Assembly: GCA_958430865.1 (NCBI GenBank)
Contig: CAUDNR010003780.1
Location: 1 to 64,000 of the forward strand
DNA length: 64,000 nt
Origin: Entrophospora sp. SA101
Taxonomy: Eukaryota; Glomeromycota; Glomeromycetes; Entrophosporales; Entrophosporaceae
Reading direction: 5' to 3'
Positions 63,190 through 64,000 of this stretch are shown piece after piece (the first letter of the stretch is position 1; every line of letters begins with the position of its first letter). The notes below the pieces were generated by a model, which saw only the letters and a list, made by a program, of their open reading frames with translations, made no database searches and was not told where the DNA came from. The position numbers were made by a program, and so were the translations under genes.

Positions 63190-64000
63190 ATGGGGCAAAC
63201 ATTATCAGAACCAGTTAAAGATAAAACTTCAGATATTCGCAACGATGCCAGGCTTGTATTTGCCTCTTCAGCAATGCAAGGCTGGCGTATCAGTATGGAG
63301 GATGCTCACACTACTGAACTTGAACTTGCTAATCGTCCAGGTTATAGTTTCTTTGGTGTTTATGATGGTCATGGAGGTATTTATACTAGCGTATTATGTA
63401 GGTTATGGTTTTTATATGTAATATTTTAATAATATTATTTATTGTTATGACAGGACAAAATGTTGCAAGATATAGCGGTTCAAATCTTCATCAGAAAATT
63501 GCAGGTGACACAAACTTTCCAACAAATATTGAAAATGCAATAAAAAGCGGGTTTTTAGCGATCGATGACGATTTAAGAAAAGGTACGAGATTGGGATATA
63601 TATACATTTGATATATTTTATAATTGTATAATTGCATAATTATGACATATATTTCCTTTTTTATATTTTATCATTCTTATCATTATTATATTAGATCCAC
63701 AATTTGCAAAAGATCCTTCTGGATGTACTGCAGTAATTTCAGTAATAACCCCTGATAATTATATTTATGTTGTAAGTTGTGTCAGTGATAACAATAATGT
63801 ATAATTATAATATATAAATAGTATGAAAATATATAAATAAATTAATATATGATGGTGATATGAATATTTCAGGGAAATGCCGGTGATTCTAGGGCAGTCA
63901 TAAGTATAGACGGCACTGCAAGAGACATGTCAAACGACCACAAACCTGTAAATCCGGGTAAATTAAATTATTCAATTAGTTTAATAAACTCACTATATAC
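63190..64000 (+). CDS. PP2C-type Ser/Thr protein phosphatase, copy 3 (cut by window end)
   Basis: Exons 63190-63376, 63454-63582, 63695-63771 and 63873-63957 are present, encoding about residues 1-160, including MEDAH, YDGHGG and GNAGDSRAV. The window ends inside intron 4, so completeness cannot be judged. What is visible matches copies 1 and 2. Confidence 0.93.

Noticed and set aside
46361..64000. Reading the long inverted repeat as a telomere-type, plasmid or viral inverted terminal repeat
   Set aside because: The arms contain ordinary intron-bearing nuclear genes and there is no replication gene or terminal structure; segmental duplication or mis-assembly fits better.

Overview
The window is eukaryotic and most likely from an early-diverging fungus. 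The DNA is very AT-rich. Genes are split by short GT-AG introns of about 50-120 bases, intergenic DNA is full of AT microsatellites, and the proteins carry Asn/Ser-rich low-complexity tails. Repeat style and the accessory membrane protein suggest Glomeromycotina (a Rhizophagus-like arbuscular mycorrhizal fungus); this assignment is inference.

The dominant feature is large-scale duplication. Two modules recur. Module P (about 3.4 kb) holds a PP2C-type Ser/Thr phosphatase gene. Module B (about 17.2 kb) holds, in order: a decayed Fanzor/TnpB-like gene, a decayed pogo/Tigger-like DDE transposase, a gene for a very large multi-pass membrane protein, RAE1/GLE2 (WD40 mRNA-export factor), and a small unknown gene. 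The layout is: P(+)-B(+) at 1-20585; a 10-N gap; unique repeat-derived DNA at 20596-25411; P(-)-B(+) at 25412-46066; a 284-base tail with a 15/16-bp minisatellite; a 10-N gap at 46351-46360; then B(-)-P(+) at 46361-64000, cut by the window end. Copies 2 and 3 form a giant inverted repeat with arms of about 17.2 kb. Copy 1 differs from copy 2 by inversion of P, with the visible breakpoint in a 12-base (TAA)n tract that also occurs inverted on the other side of P.

Every open reading frame compared between copies is identical, including those in decayed transposons. The copies are therefore either extremely recent or partly an assembly product (haplotig or hairpin joins at the 10-N gaps). One real-looking difference exists. 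RAE1 in copy 3 carries a 439-bp tandem duplication that keeps both splicing and reading frame and would add 93 residues of beta-propeller.

Exon models were assembled by hand from splice sites and phase. PP2C gives 7 exons/427 aa, RAE1 8 exons/345 aa (438 aa in copy 3), the membrane protein 8 exons/1673 aa, and the small gene 3 exons/184 aa. All close in frame. PP2C and RAE1 are housekeeping genes (phosphatase signalling; nuclear mRNA export). The membrane protein and small gene have no function I can assign. I found no operon, CRISPR array, tRNA or rRNA.
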